This document shows positions 1 through 7,951 of a DNA stretch of 64,000 nt, piece after piece; the stretch's first letter is position 1; each line of letters begins with the position of its first letter. The translations under genes and the position numbers were made by a program. Source of the DNA: Stappia albiluteola (GTDB lineage Bacteria > Pseudomonadota > Alphaproteobacteria > Rhizobiales > Stappiaceae); contig NZ_JACFXV010000048.1 of the NCBI RefSeq assembly GCF_014050225.1, positions 69,501 to 133,500 of the forward strand, in the 5' to 3' direction. Under the pieces are notes generated by a model, which was given only the letters and a program-made list of their open reading frames with translations, was not told the DNA's origin and did no database searches.

Positions 1-1
1 C

Positions 2-100
2 CTCGGCCCGGCGGCCGCCATGTCCCTGATCTACTTCCTGATCATCCTGCTCCTGAGCTGGATCTTCTACACCCTGATGATGCGCAACGAGGCCCAGTGA
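2..100 (+). CDS. glpP: Glycerol-type ABC transporter permease, C-terminal end only
   Basis: Only the last 32 codons lie in the window, and the gene runs in from the left. The visible tail is one hydrophobic segment followed by the short cytoplasmic end MMRNEAQ, as expected for a MalF/UgpA-type sugar permease. Its stop codon (98-100) overlaps the ATG of the next permease by one base, so the two are translationally coupled. The identification as the first permease of a glycerol importer rests on the downstream permease and DUF2160 gene, which occur together in the Rhizobium leguminosarum glpSTPQUV system. The fragment alone could not be assigned. Confidence 0.6.
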   Translation, partial: LGPAAAMSLIYFLIILLLSWIFYTLMMRNEAQ

Positions 101-900
101 TGCGTCGCCTGTCCTGGCTTGTGCCGACCTTTTACATCCTCTTCCTGATGCTGCCGATCTATTGGCTGTTGAACATGTCGTTCAAGACGACCAACGAGAT
201 CCTCGGCACCTTCACGCTGTGGCCTCAGGACTTCACGCTGGACAACTACCGCACGATCTTCACCGATCCGACCTGGTATACGGGCTATATCAATTCGCTG
301 ATCTACGTCACGATGAACACGGTGCTTTCCGTCTGCGTGGCGCTGCCGGCGGCCTATGCCTTCTCGCGCTACCGGTTCCTCGGCGACAAGCACCTGTTCT
401 TCTGGCTGTTGACCAACCGCATGGCGCCGCCGGCGGTGTTCGCCCTGCCCTTCTTCCAGCTCTATTCGGCGGTCGGCCTGTTCGATACGCATATCGCGGT
501 CGCGCTTGCCCATACGCTCTTCAACATCCCACTGGCGGTCTGGATCCTGGAAGGCTTCATGTCCGGCGTACCGAAGGAGCTCGACGAGACCGCCTATATC
601 GACGGCCATTCCTTCTGGTCCTTCTTCCTGAAGATCTTCGTGCCGACCATCGCCGCCGGCATAGGCGTCGCGGCCTTCTTCTGCTTCATGTTCTCCTGGG
701 TGGAACTGCTGCTTGCCAAGACGCTGACGGCCGTCGACGCCAAGCCGATCGCCGCCACGATGACGCGAACGGCCTCCACCTCGGGCTACGAACTGGGCCT
801 GCTGGCCGCGGCCGGGTCGCTAACGATCGTGCCGGGCGCCTTCGTGATCTATTTCGTGCGCAACTACATCGCCAAGGGCTTTGCCCTCGGCCGCGTCTGA
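100..900 (+). CDS. glpQ: Glycerol-type ABC transporter permease (MalG family)
   Basis: A 266-residue inner-membrane permease of the binding-protein-dependent carbohydrate ABC family. It has about six hydrophobic segments. An EAA-type cytoplasmic loop follows KELDETAYIDGHSFWSFF (about residues 165-190), where the ATPase docks. I chose the ATG at 100 because it overlaps the stop of the upstream permease. The GTG three bases earlier is inside that stop context and is less likely. The substrate is inferred to be glycerol, because the next gene is DUF2160, a marker of the rhizobial glycerol transporter. No glycerol-binding protein gene follows in this window. Confidence 0.85.
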   Translation: MRRLSWLVPTFYILFLMLPIYWLLNMSFKTTNEILGTFTLWPQDFTLDNYRTIFTDPTWYTGYINSLIYVTMNTVLSVCVALPAAYAFSRYRFLGDKHLFFWLLTNRMAPPAVFALPFFQLYSAVGLFDTHIAVALAHTLFNIPLAVWILEGFMSGVPKELDETAYIDGHSFWSFFLKIFVPTIAAGIGVAAFFCFMFSWVELLLAKTLTAVDAKPIAATMTRTASTSGYELGLLAAAGSLTIVPGAFVIYFVRNYIAKGFALGRV

Positions 901-918
901 CGACAGGGAGATTGAGCC

Positions 919-1200
919 ATGTTCCTGACCTGGATGGCCTGGACCTTGCCGACGGCCGCCTTCTTCGCCTTCATCCTGCTCTGCCTGATCGCCATGAGCG
1001 TCTGGGAGTTCAAGGATCCCGGCGGCGGTCCGCGCCACGGCATTCTCGGGCTCGACACAACGCGCGGCGACCGGCTCTTCATCACGCTGCTCGGCTCGGC
1101 CTTCATCTTCCTCGGCTGGCTGGGGATCATGGGAACGCCGCTCTGGGGGCCGCTGGTGATTTCCCTCGTCTATGCCTTCGTCGTCTTCCGCTGGGTGTAG
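919..1200 (+). CDS. glpU: DUF2160 small membrane protein of the glycerol transporter operon
   Basis: A 93-residue protein with three predicted transmembrane segments. It carries the family hallmark block around residues 45-60, including TTRGDRLFITLLGSAF. DUF2160 proteins sit between the permeases and the binding protein in rhizobial glycerol ABC operons; their biochemical role is unknown. It starts 18 bases after the glpQ stop, behind the Shine-Dalgarno sequence AGGGAG, so it belongs to the same transcript. Here it is the last gene before a strong terminator, so the usual downstream binding-protein gene (glpV) is not at this locus. Confidence 0.85.
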   Translation: MFLTWMAWTLPTAAFFAFILLCLIAMSVWEFKDPGGGPRHGILGLDTTRGDRLFITLLGSAFIFLGWLGIMGTPLWGPLVISLVYAFVVFRWV

Positions 1201-1228
1201 CCCCCTCGAAGCGCAAATTGAAAACAGG

Positions 1229-1260
1229 AACGGCGGGACAGGGTCCCGCCGTTTTCATTT
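1229..1260 (+). terminator. Rho-independent terminator of the glycerol transporter operon
   Basis: A perfect 11-bp stem (arms 1229-1239 and 1243-1253) with a 3-base AGG loop is followed by a T-rich tract to 1260. It lies 28 bases after the DUF2160 stop codon and just before the end of the convergent znuA gene. Confidence 0.85.
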
Positions 1261-1274
1261 CCGGAAAGGCCTTG

Positions 1275-2237
1275 TCAGCCCTGCGACAGACATTCCTTCA
1301 GCGAAGCTGCCAGCGCCCGCATCATGTCGAAATAGTGGTTCGGGCCTGCGGGAATGGCGGCACCCAGCGGATCGAGCACGCCGGATTTCGCGCCGCTTCC
1401 CTCCGCGACGATCGCGACGAATTTCGGTTCGAATTGCGGCTCGGCGAAAATGCAGACCGCTCCCGCTTCGGCGACCTTTTCCTGAATTTCCGCCAGGCGC
1501 TGCGCCCCCGGATTGACCTCCGGGTTGACGGTGATCGAACCGGCGGCGGCAAGCCCGAACCGCTTCTCGAAATACTGGTAGGCGTCGTGGAAGACGATGA
1601 AGGGACGGCTGCGGACCGGAGCGACCTCTCCGTCGATCGCCTTTACGAGGTCGTCAAGCCGCGCCTCGAGGTCGGCGGCATTCTTCTTGTAGGTGTCCCC
1701 GTTCGCCGGGTCGGCGACCGAAAGCGCGGCGGCCGCCTTTGCCACGAAAGCCTTCGCGTTCACCGGGTCCAGCCAGAGGTGCATGTCGATCTCTTCATGA
1801 TCGTGGTGCTCGTCATGATGCGCCTCGTGGCCGTCATGATCACCCTCTTCCTCGTCATGAAGGTGTTCTTCGAAAGCCCCGCCCTCGCGAAGCTGCAGTC
1901 GTTCCAGCCCGTCCACCTCCTCGAAGGAAATCACCGTCGCCCCCGCGCCCAGGGTTTCCAGCGGCTTGCTCAGGAAAGCTTCCAGATCCGGCCCGCCCCA
2001 GAAGATCAGGCTGGCGTTCTGCAAGTCTTCGGCCTGCGACGGCTTCAGGCTGTAGCTGTGCGGCGATCCAGCGCCATCGACGATCAGGCCGGGGGTGCCC
2101 ACGCCCTGCATCACGCCGGCGACCAGCGAGTGGAGCGGCTTGATGGAAACGACAACGTTGGGCGCATCGGCCGACGCGACCCCGGCGGTCATGGTCAGGA
2201 ACAGCGTGGCAGCGGAAAGCAGGCGGGCAGGTTTCAT
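1275..2237 (-). CDS. znuA: Zinc ABC transporter periplasmic binding protein ZnuA
   Basis: A 320-residue cluster 9 (metal) binding protein. It has an N-terminal Sec signal peptide (residues 1-23, cleavage near ASA|DA). Conserved zinc ligands are visible as H60 in GSPHSYSLKPS, H153 in DMHLWLDP, and the histidine of the FHDAYQYFE block. A His/Asp/Glu-rich loop at about residues 125-149 is the zinc-shuttling loop typical of ZnuA rather than of manganese-binding relatives. It is divergent from znuC, and both start next to two Zur-type palindromes, so low zinc should induce them together. The start at 2237 has GGAG about ten bases upstream. Confidence 0.95.
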   Translation of the reverse strand: MKPARLLSAATLFLTMTAGVASADAPNVVVSIKPLHSLVAGVMQGVGTPGLIVDGAGSPHSYSLKPSQAEDLQNASLIFWGGPDLEAFLSKPLETLGAGATVISFEEVDGLERLQLREGGAFEEHLHDEEEGDHDGHEAHHDEHHDHEEIDMHLWLDPVNAKAFVAKAAAALSVADPANGDTYKKNAADLEARLDDLVKAIDGEVAPVRSRPFIVFHDAYQYFEKRFGLAAAGSITVNPEVNPGAQRLAEIQEKVAEAGAVCIFAEPQFEPKFVAIVAEGSGAKSGVLDPLGAAIPAGPNHYFDMMRALAASLKECLSQG

Positions 2238-2270
2238 TCGGGGGGGGCTCCATGCTTGGGTGGCGGCAAT

Positions 2271-2283
2271 GTTATGTCATAAC
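2271..2283. promoter_or_regulatory. Zur box 1 (znuA/znuC intergenic)
   Basis: GTTATGTCATAAC is a perfect 6-1-6 palindrome matching the alphaproteobacterial Zur core (GTTAT...ATAAC). It lies between the divergent znuA and znuC genes, and zur itself ends the znuC operon. Confidence 0.8.
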
Positions 2284-2292
2284 GTTTCTTGC

Positions 2293-2305
2293 GTTATGCT
2301 ATAAC
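2293..2305. promoter_or_regulatory. Zur box 2 (znuA/znuC intergenic)
   Basis: GTTATGCTATAAC has the same GTTAT-N3-ATAAC core as box 1. The two centres are 22 bp apart, about two helical turns, so two Zur dimers could bind the same face. One box may serve each promoter. Confidence 0.75.
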
Positions 2306-2347
2306 GTGTGCGATATCCGTTGCCAAGACGTTTCATGCGAGATCCGA

Positions 2348-3214
2348 ATGTTGAAATCCCGTACCGCGGACAATGAACGGCTGATCGAAATGCACGATGT
2401 GGGCGTGCGCCGGTCGGGCCGATGGCTCGTCCGCAATATCGACCTGACCGTGCGGCGAGGCGAGATCGTCACGCTTATCGGGCCGAACGGCTCCGGCAAG
2501 TCGACCACCGCCCGCTCGGCCATCGGCCTGCTGAAGCCGGACGAAGGATCCGTGACGCGGGTGCCGGATCTCAAGGTCGGCTATCTGCCGCAGAAGCTGT
2601 CCATCGACTGGACGCTGCCCCTATCCGTCGACCGGCTGATGACGCTGACGGACCGGCATTCCCCGGAAGAGATCGGCGTCGCCCTGGAGGAAGTCGGCAT
2701 CCCGCATCTGCGCCAAGCGGAAGTGCAGACGCTTTCCGGCGGCGAGTTCCAGCGCGCGCTGCTGGCCCGCGCCATGCTGCGCAAACCCGACCTCCTCGTC
2801 CTCGACGAGCCGGTGCAGGGCGTCGATTTCAGTGGCCAGGTCTCGCTCTACGCCCTCATCAAGCAGATTCGCGACCGCACCGGATGCGGCATATTGCTGA
2901 TTTCCCACGATCTTCACGTCGTGATGGCCGACACCGACACGGTGATCTGCCTGAACGGCCATATCTGCTGCCGGGGCACGCCGGAATCCGTGGCTTCGAG
3001 CGCCGAATACCTGCGGCTGTTCGGCACGCGGGCAGCAGAAACGCTGGCGCTTTACAGCCATCATCACGACCATACCCACCTGCCGGACGGGCGCGTGCGT
3101 CACGCGGACGGAACGATCACCGACAGTTGTTCACCGGGCGACGGTCACCACCACCATCCGCATGAGCATTCGCAGCAAGAGCAGGCGCGGGAAGGCTGGA
3201 CGGGCCATGCTTGA
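2348..3214 (+). CDS. znuC: Zinc ABC transporter ATP-binding protein ZnuC
   Basis: A 288-residue ABC ATPase. Walker A is GPNGSGKST, the signature is LSGGEFQR, and Walker B is DLLVLDEP. The C-terminal 45 residues are rich in histidine (several HHDH/HHHHPHEH stretches), as in rhizobial ZnuC, and may bind zinc. The reading frame stays open upstream to 2252, but that would place the Zur boxes inside the gene. The ATG at 2348 is therefore preferred, and alignment with ZnuC also begins just after it. It overlaps znuB by eight bases and heads a znuC-znuB-zur operon. Confidence 0.92.
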   Translation: MLKSRTADNERLIEMHDVGVRRSGRWLVRNIDLTVRRGEIVTLIGPNGSGKSTTARSAIGLLKPDEGSVTRVPDLKVGYLPQKLSIDWTLPLSVDRLMTLTDRHSPEEIGVALEEVGIPHLRQAEVQTLSGGEFQRALLARAMLRKPDLLVLDEPVQGVDFSGQVSLYALIKQIRDRTGCGILLISHDLHVVMADTDTVICLNGHICCRGTPESVASSAEYLRLFGTRAAETLALYSHHHDHTHLPDGRVRHADGTITDSCSPGDGHHHHPHEHSQQEQAREGWTGHA

Positions 3215-4031
3215 CGATTTCTTCATGCGCGCGCTTGTCGCCGGCATCGGCCTCGCCGTCGTCGCCGGGCCGCTCGGCTGCTTCATCGTCTGGCGGCGAA
3301 TGGCCTATTTCGGCGATACGATGGCCCATTCCGCCCTGCTCGGCGTGGCGCTTTCCCTGCTTTTCGAGATCAATCTGACGTTGGGCGTCTTCATGGTGGC
3401 CGCCCTGGTCTCGGTCGCGCTCCTGCTGCTCCAGCGACGGGGTGGACTTTCCACCGACGCGCTGCTCGGCATCCTTTCCCACTCCACGCTTGCCATCGGC
3501 CTGGTGATGGTCGCCTTCATGTCCTGGGTGCGGATCGACCTGATGGGGTTCCTCTTCGGAGATATCCTTGCCGTCTCGAAGCTCGATATCGCCTTCATCT
3601 ATGGCGGCGGAGCACTGGTGCTCGGCCTGTTGGCGCTGATCTGGCGGCCGCTTCTGGCCTCGACCGTCAGCACGGAGCTTGCGGAAGCCGAGGGCCTGAA
3701 CCCGGAACGAGCCCTCTTTGCCTTCAAGCTGCTGATGGCGCTCGTCATCGCGATCGCCATGAAGCTCGTCGGCATCCTGCTGATCACCTCGCTGCTGATC
3801 ATTCCGGCGGCAACGGCGCGCCGCTTCGCCACAACCCCGGAGCGGATGGCGGTCATCGCATCTGTCGCCGGCGCGCTGGCCGTTTGCAGCGGGTTGTTCG
3901 GTTCGCTTGAGTATGACACGCCGTCGGGGCCGACAATCGTTGTGGCCGCTCTTATTCTGTTTGCCGCAAGCCTGATTCCTCGCTCCTTCTTCGGCCTGCG
4001 CCCGCAACCGACCGGGGACAAGACGCCATGA
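3207..4031 (+). CDS. znuB: Zinc ABC transporter membrane protein ZnuB
   Basis: A 274-residue ABC-3 family permease with about seven or eight membrane segments. It begins MLDDFFMRALVAGIG and includes the conserved block GDTMAHSALLGVAL. I chose the ATG at 3207, behind GGAAGG, rather than the upstream in-frame ATG at 3162, which would lie deep inside znuC. The end overlaps the zur start by four bases (ATGA), so the three genes are translationally coupled. Confidence 0.92.
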   Translation: MLDDFFMRALVAGIGLAVVAGPLGCFIVWRRMAYFGDTMAHSALLGVALSLLFEINLTLGVFMVAALVSVALLLLQRRGGLSTDALLGILSHSTLAIGLVMVAFMSWVRIDLMGFLFGDILAVSKLDIAFIYGGGALVLGLLALIWRPLLASTVSTELAEAEGLNPERALFAFKLLMALVIAIAMKLVGILLITSLLIIPAATARRFATTPERMAVIASVAGALAVCSGLFGSLEYDTPSGPTIVVAALILFAASLIPRSFFGLRPQPTGDKTP

Positions 4032-4429
4032 CCGAAACGCCGATGCTGACAAAGAACCAGTCGCTTGTCTTCAAGACGCTGTCGCGGGCGGACGGGCCGA
4101 TGAGCGCCTACACGATCCTCGACCAATTGCGGGACGATGGTTTCCGCGCGCCGTTGCAGGTCTACCGCGCCCTCGACAAGCTGATCGACTACGGGCTGAT
4201 CCATCGCCTGGAATGCCTGAACGCCTTCGTCGCCTGCGCCCACCCCCATTGCCACACGGCAGGCGTCATCGCTTTCGCGATCTGCGAGGATTGCGGGCAG
4301 GTGAACGAATTTTCGGACGATGTGGTGGCCGACAGGCTCGGTGCCTGGGCGCATGACCATCACTTCGCTGCCGCGAAGACGACGATAGAAATCCGCGGGC
4401 GCTGCGCTGGCTGCGCGACGCAGGCCTGA
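4028..4429 (+). CDS. zur: Zinc uptake regulator Zur (Fur family)
   Basis: A 133-residue Fur-family repressor. An N-terminal winged helix includes PLQVYRALDKLIDYGLIHRL. The dimerisation half contains CAHPHCHTA and two CxxC pairs (CEDC near residue 89 and CAGC near the end), the structural zinc site. As the last gene of znuCB-zur, it senses cytosolic zinc and should repress znuA and znuCB through the two boxes at 2271-2305, giving autoregulation. Fur-family paralogues Fur and Mur are excluded mainly by context. Confidence 0.92.
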   Translation: MTETPMLTKNQSLVFKTLSRADGPMSAYTILDQLRDDGFRAPLQVYRALDKLIDYGLIHRLECLNAFVACAHPHCHTAGVIAFAICEDCGQVNEFSDDVVADRLGAWAHDHHFAAAKTTIEIRGRCAGCATQA

Positions 4430-4632
4430 GGGCGCTTGGATAAACAGTTTAGTGGCTACGAGCTTAGCATTTGACGAGCCCGAAATATTGGGTCCGTGGC
4501 AGTATTGATTGACGGATTCGGGGGATTCTGCTAAGAAATCCAAATCCTTCCGACGGACGGAGCGACGTAAACTGTGGACGTGGTTTTGAGACTTCGACCA
4601 TAGTTTTAGCCTATCTGTCCCAATAAGGATGA

Positions 4633-4713
4633 CCAAGAAAGGCGTCCCTCTCTTGGCCTGCGGTCCTAGCGACCGCTGCCGACTATATAAGAGTGCGCCT
4701 CTCATATAGTCGG
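4633..4713. other. Run of three stem-loops in an AT-richer intergenic region (possible structured RNA)
   Basis: The 329-base stretch between zur and the next gene has no convincing protein gene but holds three adjacent inverted repeats. They are 4633-4642/4647-4656 (10 bp, one mismatch, 4-base loop), 4660-4665/4671-4676 (perfect 6 bp, loop CTAGC) and 4679-4693/4699-4713 (15 positions, one mismatch, 5-base loop). None has a clear T-tract on either strand, so a simple terminator is not indicated. It could be a small RNA, a decayed repeat or a bidirectional terminator. The strand is unknown. Confidence 0.45.
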
Positions 4714-4742
4714 GGCGTGGTGGCAGTCATATCGCCATGCAT
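4683..4742 (-). CDS. Possible 19-residue small ORF after the winged-helix gene
   Basis: On the minus strand, AAGGAGGTGAT (4751-4741) is an 11-base perfect complement to the 16S rRNA 3' end. It is followed by ATG at 4742 opening a 19-codon frame (MHGDMTATTPRLYERRTLI). A second ATG at 4738, with ideal 6-base spacing, opens only ATG-GCG-ATA-stop. The ATG at 4742 is too close to the core SD. The stretch lies 16 bases after the winged-helix gene and its 3' end enters the 4679-4713 stem-loop. It may be a leader-type mini-ORF or simply a chance SD. Confidence 0.25.
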   Translation of the reverse strand: MHGDMTATTPRLYERRTLI

Positions 4743-4758
4743 CACCTCCTTGACCGGC

Positions 4759-5259
4759 TCAACGGTCATGCTTGGGGTTCTTAGTTGAAGGGCTGGTGAC
4801 GGTGTCGGCAAACATGTCGCCACCAGTCCTGTCTTTTTTTGGCAATCTGAAAAGCCCAGCCTGCTCGTCCTTTTCGAGCTCGCCAATATCGCGCCACATA
4901 CGAGAAGTTGTCGTATTGATCTGCTGGCCGAGAACCCGCCCGTAGACTTTGGCGATGTAAGCCCGAATGTCCTTGGGAGGCAGTCCCGGCAAACCCCGCT
5001 GATGAGCGTCCATCAGCGCTTCCTTGATCATGCTCCTGACAGTCGGAGATTTCTTCGGATTAATTTCTTTACTCGGTGGCGGCGGTGATTGATCGACCTC
5101 ACCAGACGAACGCCGCTCTACACCAGAAAGCCGCTCAAGCGTTCTTTCTGTGATTTCGAGTTCATTCAGCTCTGCCGTGAGCTCAGCCAAGAGCCCTTTG
5201 AGCCTCTCAACCTCACGCTCGACCTCAGTGCGGCGAATTTTAACCAAATTCGTGTCCAT
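4759..5259 (-). CDS. Hypothetical coiled-coil/winged-helix protein
   Basis: A 166-residue protein of unknown function. Residues about 8-48 form a strongly heptad-patterned coiled coil (VEREVERLKGLLAELTAEL). A proline-rich linker (QSPPPPSKE) follows, then a C-terminal region of about 75 residues (from PTVRSMIKEAL to WRDIGELEKDE) that resembles a winged-helix DNA-binding fold. The frame is open a further 64 codons upstream. The ATG at 5259 is preferred because AAAGGAG lies five bases before it, and the upstream stretch looks non-coding. Base composition is more AT-rich than the neighbours, suggesting acquisition. No partner gene is evident. Confidence 0.7.
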   Translation of the reverse strand: MDTNLVKIRRTEVEREVERLKGLLAELTAELNELEITERTLERLSGVERRSSGEVDQSPPPPSKEINPKKSPTVRSMIKEALMDAHQRGLPGLPPKDIRAYIAKVYGRVLGQQINTTTSRMWRDIGELEKDEQAGLFRLPKKDRTGGDMFADTVTSPSTKNPKHDR

Positions 5260-5648
5260 GCTCCTTTGATATGGCACACCCTCACAGCCGTCAAGCGAGA
5301 TGAGATGATATTCACCACAAAAGCTGCATATTCCACATTTGTTCCAAATTATGATGAGATATGTGAAGGAGAGAGGCAGGACCCTGTGGCTACCCTTTCC
5401 TTCGATTGCACCCGCTTTGAGCAGGTATCCAATCGTGGGTTCAACATACAAGGACGGTAATTGTTGCGGCAGGACAGCTCAGGAAACTAGCTGATATGGT
5501 GGAACCGTCGGCGATGCGAATTGAATTCTCAATTATATCAGCGATGACGCGAAAGTCCGATGCCGCTATTTTGAGGAACGTACATCAGGCCTTTTCCTCG
5601 TCATGAAATTTTGCGACAAGGACGCACTTTCAAAATAAGGAGGCGAGT
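5260..5648. other. Gene-free AT-richer intergenic region upstream of pgi
   Basis: This 389-base stretch separates the divergent winged-helix gene and pgi and must hold both promoters. I see no convincing coding frame. An ORF on the plus strand at 5089-5460 is an antisense shadow of the minus-strand gene. GAATTGAATTC at about 5519-5529 is a short palindrome. No recognised operator, riboswitch or terminator is visible. Confidence 0.5.
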
Positions 5649-7307
5649 TTGGCCGGAACGCCGGAAGACGCAAAGCAGGCCGCACTCAGCGATGCGTGGG
5701 GTCTTGTCCACGGAGAGGCGAAGCGGCTGGAGGAAACCGGTATCGGCGCCCTCTTCGCCTCAGACGGCGAGCGTTTCGATCGCCTGTCCGCCACCCACGA
5801 AGACCTGTTGGTCGACTTCTCCAAGGAACGGCTGGACGAGGCCGCGCTCGACGCGCTGATCCGGCTTGCCGGAACGGCGGGCGTCGAGGATCGGCGTGCG
5901 GCGATGCTTGCAGGCCAGCCCGTCAACCTGACAGAAGGCCGCGCCGTACTGCATACGGCACTTCGCGCCGGGCCGGACGCCCGCGTTCTCGTCGACGGCG
6001 AGGACGTGATGCCGACCGTGCGTGCGGTGCTCGACCGGTTCCTCGACTTCGCGGAGGACGTGCGGTCGGGAACCTACCGCTCCGCAAGCGGAAATGCCTT
6101 CACCGACGTGGTCAATATCGGCATCGGCGGGTCCGATCTCGGACCGGCCATGGCGGCGCGCGCGCTGGCGCCGGACGCGGACGGGCCTAGGCTGCATTTC
6201 GTTTCCAATGTCGACGGCAGCCATCTGGCGGACACGCTGAAGCGCCTCGATCCGAAGACCACGCTTTTCATCGTCGCCTCGAAGACCTTCACCACTCAGG
6301 AGACGATGACCAATGCCCGTTCAGCGCGGGCCTGGCTGGAAGCCGCCCTGCCGGCCGACGCCGGCAAGCATTTTGCCGCCGTTTCCACCAATCTTGCTGC
6401 AACGAAAGCCTTCGGCATCGACGATGCCCGCGTCTTCGGCTTCTGGGACTGGGTCGGCGGACGCTATTCCGTCTGGTCGGCGATCGGCCTGCCGCTCGCC
6501 ATCGCCATCGGCGCGGATGGCTTCCGCGCCTTTCTGGCGGGCGCCCGCGACATGGACGCCCATTTCGCCAGCGCGCCCTTGCGCCGGAACCTGCCGGTCC
6601 TTCTCGCGCTCATCGGCATCTGGCGGCGCAACGCGCTTGGCCTGCCGACGGTCGCGCTCATTCCCTACGACCAGCGCCTCGACCGCTTCGCCGCCTACGT
6701 CCAGCAGCTCGACATGGAAAGCAACGGCAAGCGGGTGACGCGGGAAGGAGTGCCCGTCACCCGTGCCACCGGCCCGATCATCTGGGGCGAGCCCGGCACG
6801 AACGCGCAGCATTCCTTCTTCCAGTTGCTGCATCAGGGAACCGACGTCATTCCCGTCGATTTCATCGCCTCCGCCAGCGCGCGCGACGGGTTGCCCGGCC
6901 ATCAGTCGCTGCTGCTCGCCAATTGCCTGGCCCAGGCCCGCGCCCTCGCCTTCGGGCGGAGTGAGGAGGAGGTGCGCAAGCTGATGCGGGCGCAGGGGCG
7001 CAGTCCGGCGGAAATCGACAAGCTGGCGCCGCATCGCACCTTTCCCGGCAATCGCCCGTCGACGGTGATCTTGCAAAGCGAGCTCAACCCTTTCACGCTT
7101 GGCCGCCTCATCGCCCTCTTCGAACACAAGGTCTTCGTCCAGGGCGCGATCTGGAACGTCAATTCCTATGACCAGTGGGGCGTCGAGCTCGGCAAGGAGT
7201 TTGCCGGATCGCTCGGTCCGCTCGTGGCGGGAGAGGCTTCCGACACCAGCGGCCTCGATGCCTCGACCATCGGCCTTCTCGGCTATCTTTCCTCCAGCAA
7301 GGACTGA
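5649..7307 (+). CDS. pgi: Glucose-6-phosphate isomerase
   Basis: A 552-residue cytosolic enzyme interconverting glucose 6-phosphate and fructose 6-phosphate. It has two SIS folds. Both family signatures are visible: [19 protein letters not shown] in the first half and the GQWNVNS-like block near the C terminus ([16 protein letters not shown]). The catalytic Glu lies in [18 protein letters not shown]. No ATG fits the N terminus. TTG at 5649 is preceded by a near-perfect AAGGAGG six bases upstream, so a TTG start is assigned. eda follows four bases after the stop, pairing the enzyme with the Entner-Doudoroff route that most rhizobia use. Confidence 0.95.
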   Translation: MAGTPEDAKQAALSDAWGLVHGEAKRLEETGIGALFASDGERFDRLSATHEDLLVDFSKERLDEAALDALIRLAGTAGVEDRRAAMLAGQPVNLTEGRAVLHTALRAGPDARVLVDGEDVMPTVRAVLDRFLDFAEDVRSGTYRSASGNAFTDVVNIGIGGSDLGPAMAARALAPDADGPRLHFVSNVDGSHLADTLKRLDPKTTLFIVASKTFTTQETMTNARSARAWLEAALPADAGKHFAAVSTNLAATKAFGIDDARVFGFWDWVGGRYSVWSAIGLPLAIAIGADGFRAFLAGARDMDAHFASAPLRRNLPVLLALIGIWRRNALGLPTVALIPYDQRLDRFAAYVQQLDMESNGKRVTREGVPVTRATGPIIWGEPGTNAQHSFFQLLHQGTDVIPVDFIASASARDGLPGHQSLLLANCLAQARALAFGRSEEEVRKLMRAQGRSPAEIDKLAPHRTFPGNRPSTVILQSELNPFTLGRLIALFEHKVFVQGAIWNVNSYDQWGVELGKEFAGSLGPLVAGEASDTSGLDASTIGLLGYLSSSKD

Positions 7308-7311
7308 TCTG

Positions 7312-7941
7312 ATGTCTTCCGTCTCGGAAATCTGCGCACTGGCGCCCATGATCCCCGTTCTCGTCGTCAAGCGGATCGAGGACGCTGGCCCGCTCGCGAA
7401 GGCGCTCTATGACGGCGGCCTGCCGGTTCTGGAGATCACGTTGCGCACGCCGGTCGCCATCGACGCGATCAAGGCGATGCGGGATGCCTGCCCGCAGGCG
7501 GTGATTGGCGCCGGAACCCTGCGGAACGCCGCCGATCTGGAAGCCACCATCGCGGCCGGAGCCGCCTTCGGCGTCAGCCCCGGCTCCCCTTCGGCGCTCG
7601 TGTCTGCCGTCCGCAAGTCCGGCCTGCCCTTCCTGCCGGGCTGCGCCACGCCGACCGAGGCGATGGAACTCGCCGATCAGGGCTTCGAGGTGCTGAAGTT
7701 CTTCCCCGCGGAAGCGGCGGGCGGCGTGCCGATGCTGAAATCCATGGCCGGGCCGCTGCCCGACATCAAAATCTGCCCGACCGGCGGCGTGACGCCCGAA
7801 AACGCCGGAAACTATCTGGCGCTGCCGAATGTCGTGACCGTCGGCGGCTCCTGGGTCGCCCCCGACAAGCTGATCGAGGCGGGCGATTTCGCCGGCATCA
7901 CCAAGCTTGCAAGGGAAGCGGTCGCCGCCCTCAAGGGCTGA
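7312..7941 (+). CDS. eda: KDPG aldolase (Entner-Doudoroff aldolase)
   Basis: A 209-residue class I aldolase that splits 2-keto-3-deoxy-6-phosphogluconate into pyruvate and glyceraldehyde 3-phosphate. Recognisable elements are PVLVVKRIEDA, the catalytic Glu in LPVLEITLRTP, the GAGTL block, PGCATPTEAM, and the Schiff-base Lys in EVLKFFPAEAAGG. The family phosphate-binding block KICPTGGV follows. A start at 7312 gives the expected length. The frame is open far upstream, but that part only shadows pgi. It is co-transcribed with pgi. The stop is ten bases from the convergent deaminase gene. Confidence 0.93.
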   Translation: MSSVSEICALAPMIPVLVVKRIEDAGPLAKALYDGGLPVLEITLRTPVAIDAIKAMRDACPQAVIGAGTLRNAADLEATIAAGAAFGVSPGSPSALVSAVRKSGLPFLPGCATPTEAMELADQGFEVLKFFPAEAAGGVPMLKSMAGPLPDIKICPTGGVTPENAGNYLALPNVVTVGGSWVAPDKLIEAGDFAGITKLAREAVAALKG

Positions 7942-7951
7942 GCCGGAACGC

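Noticed and set aside
162-2282. A 706-codon plus-strand open frame across glpQ, DUF2160 and antisense to znuA
   Set aside because: It is a shadow frame of GC-rich genes. The translation is low-complexity, rich in Arg/His/Leu, with no family motif.
4741-4751. Plus-strand ATCACCTCCTT as a fragment of a 16S rRNA 3' end
   Set aside because: Only 11 bases match and nothing around resembles rRNA. It is better explained as the complement of a Shine-Dalgarno sequence on the minus strand.
4430-4758. A tRNA gene in the structured gap after zur
   Set aside because: The stem-loops do not form a cloverleaf. There is no T-loop GTTCRA block and no acceptor stem around them.
5089-5460. A 123-codon plus-strand gene opposite the winged-helix gene
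   Set aside because: It is fully antisense to a frame with a strong ribosome site and coiled-coil pattern, and has no recognisable motif of its own.
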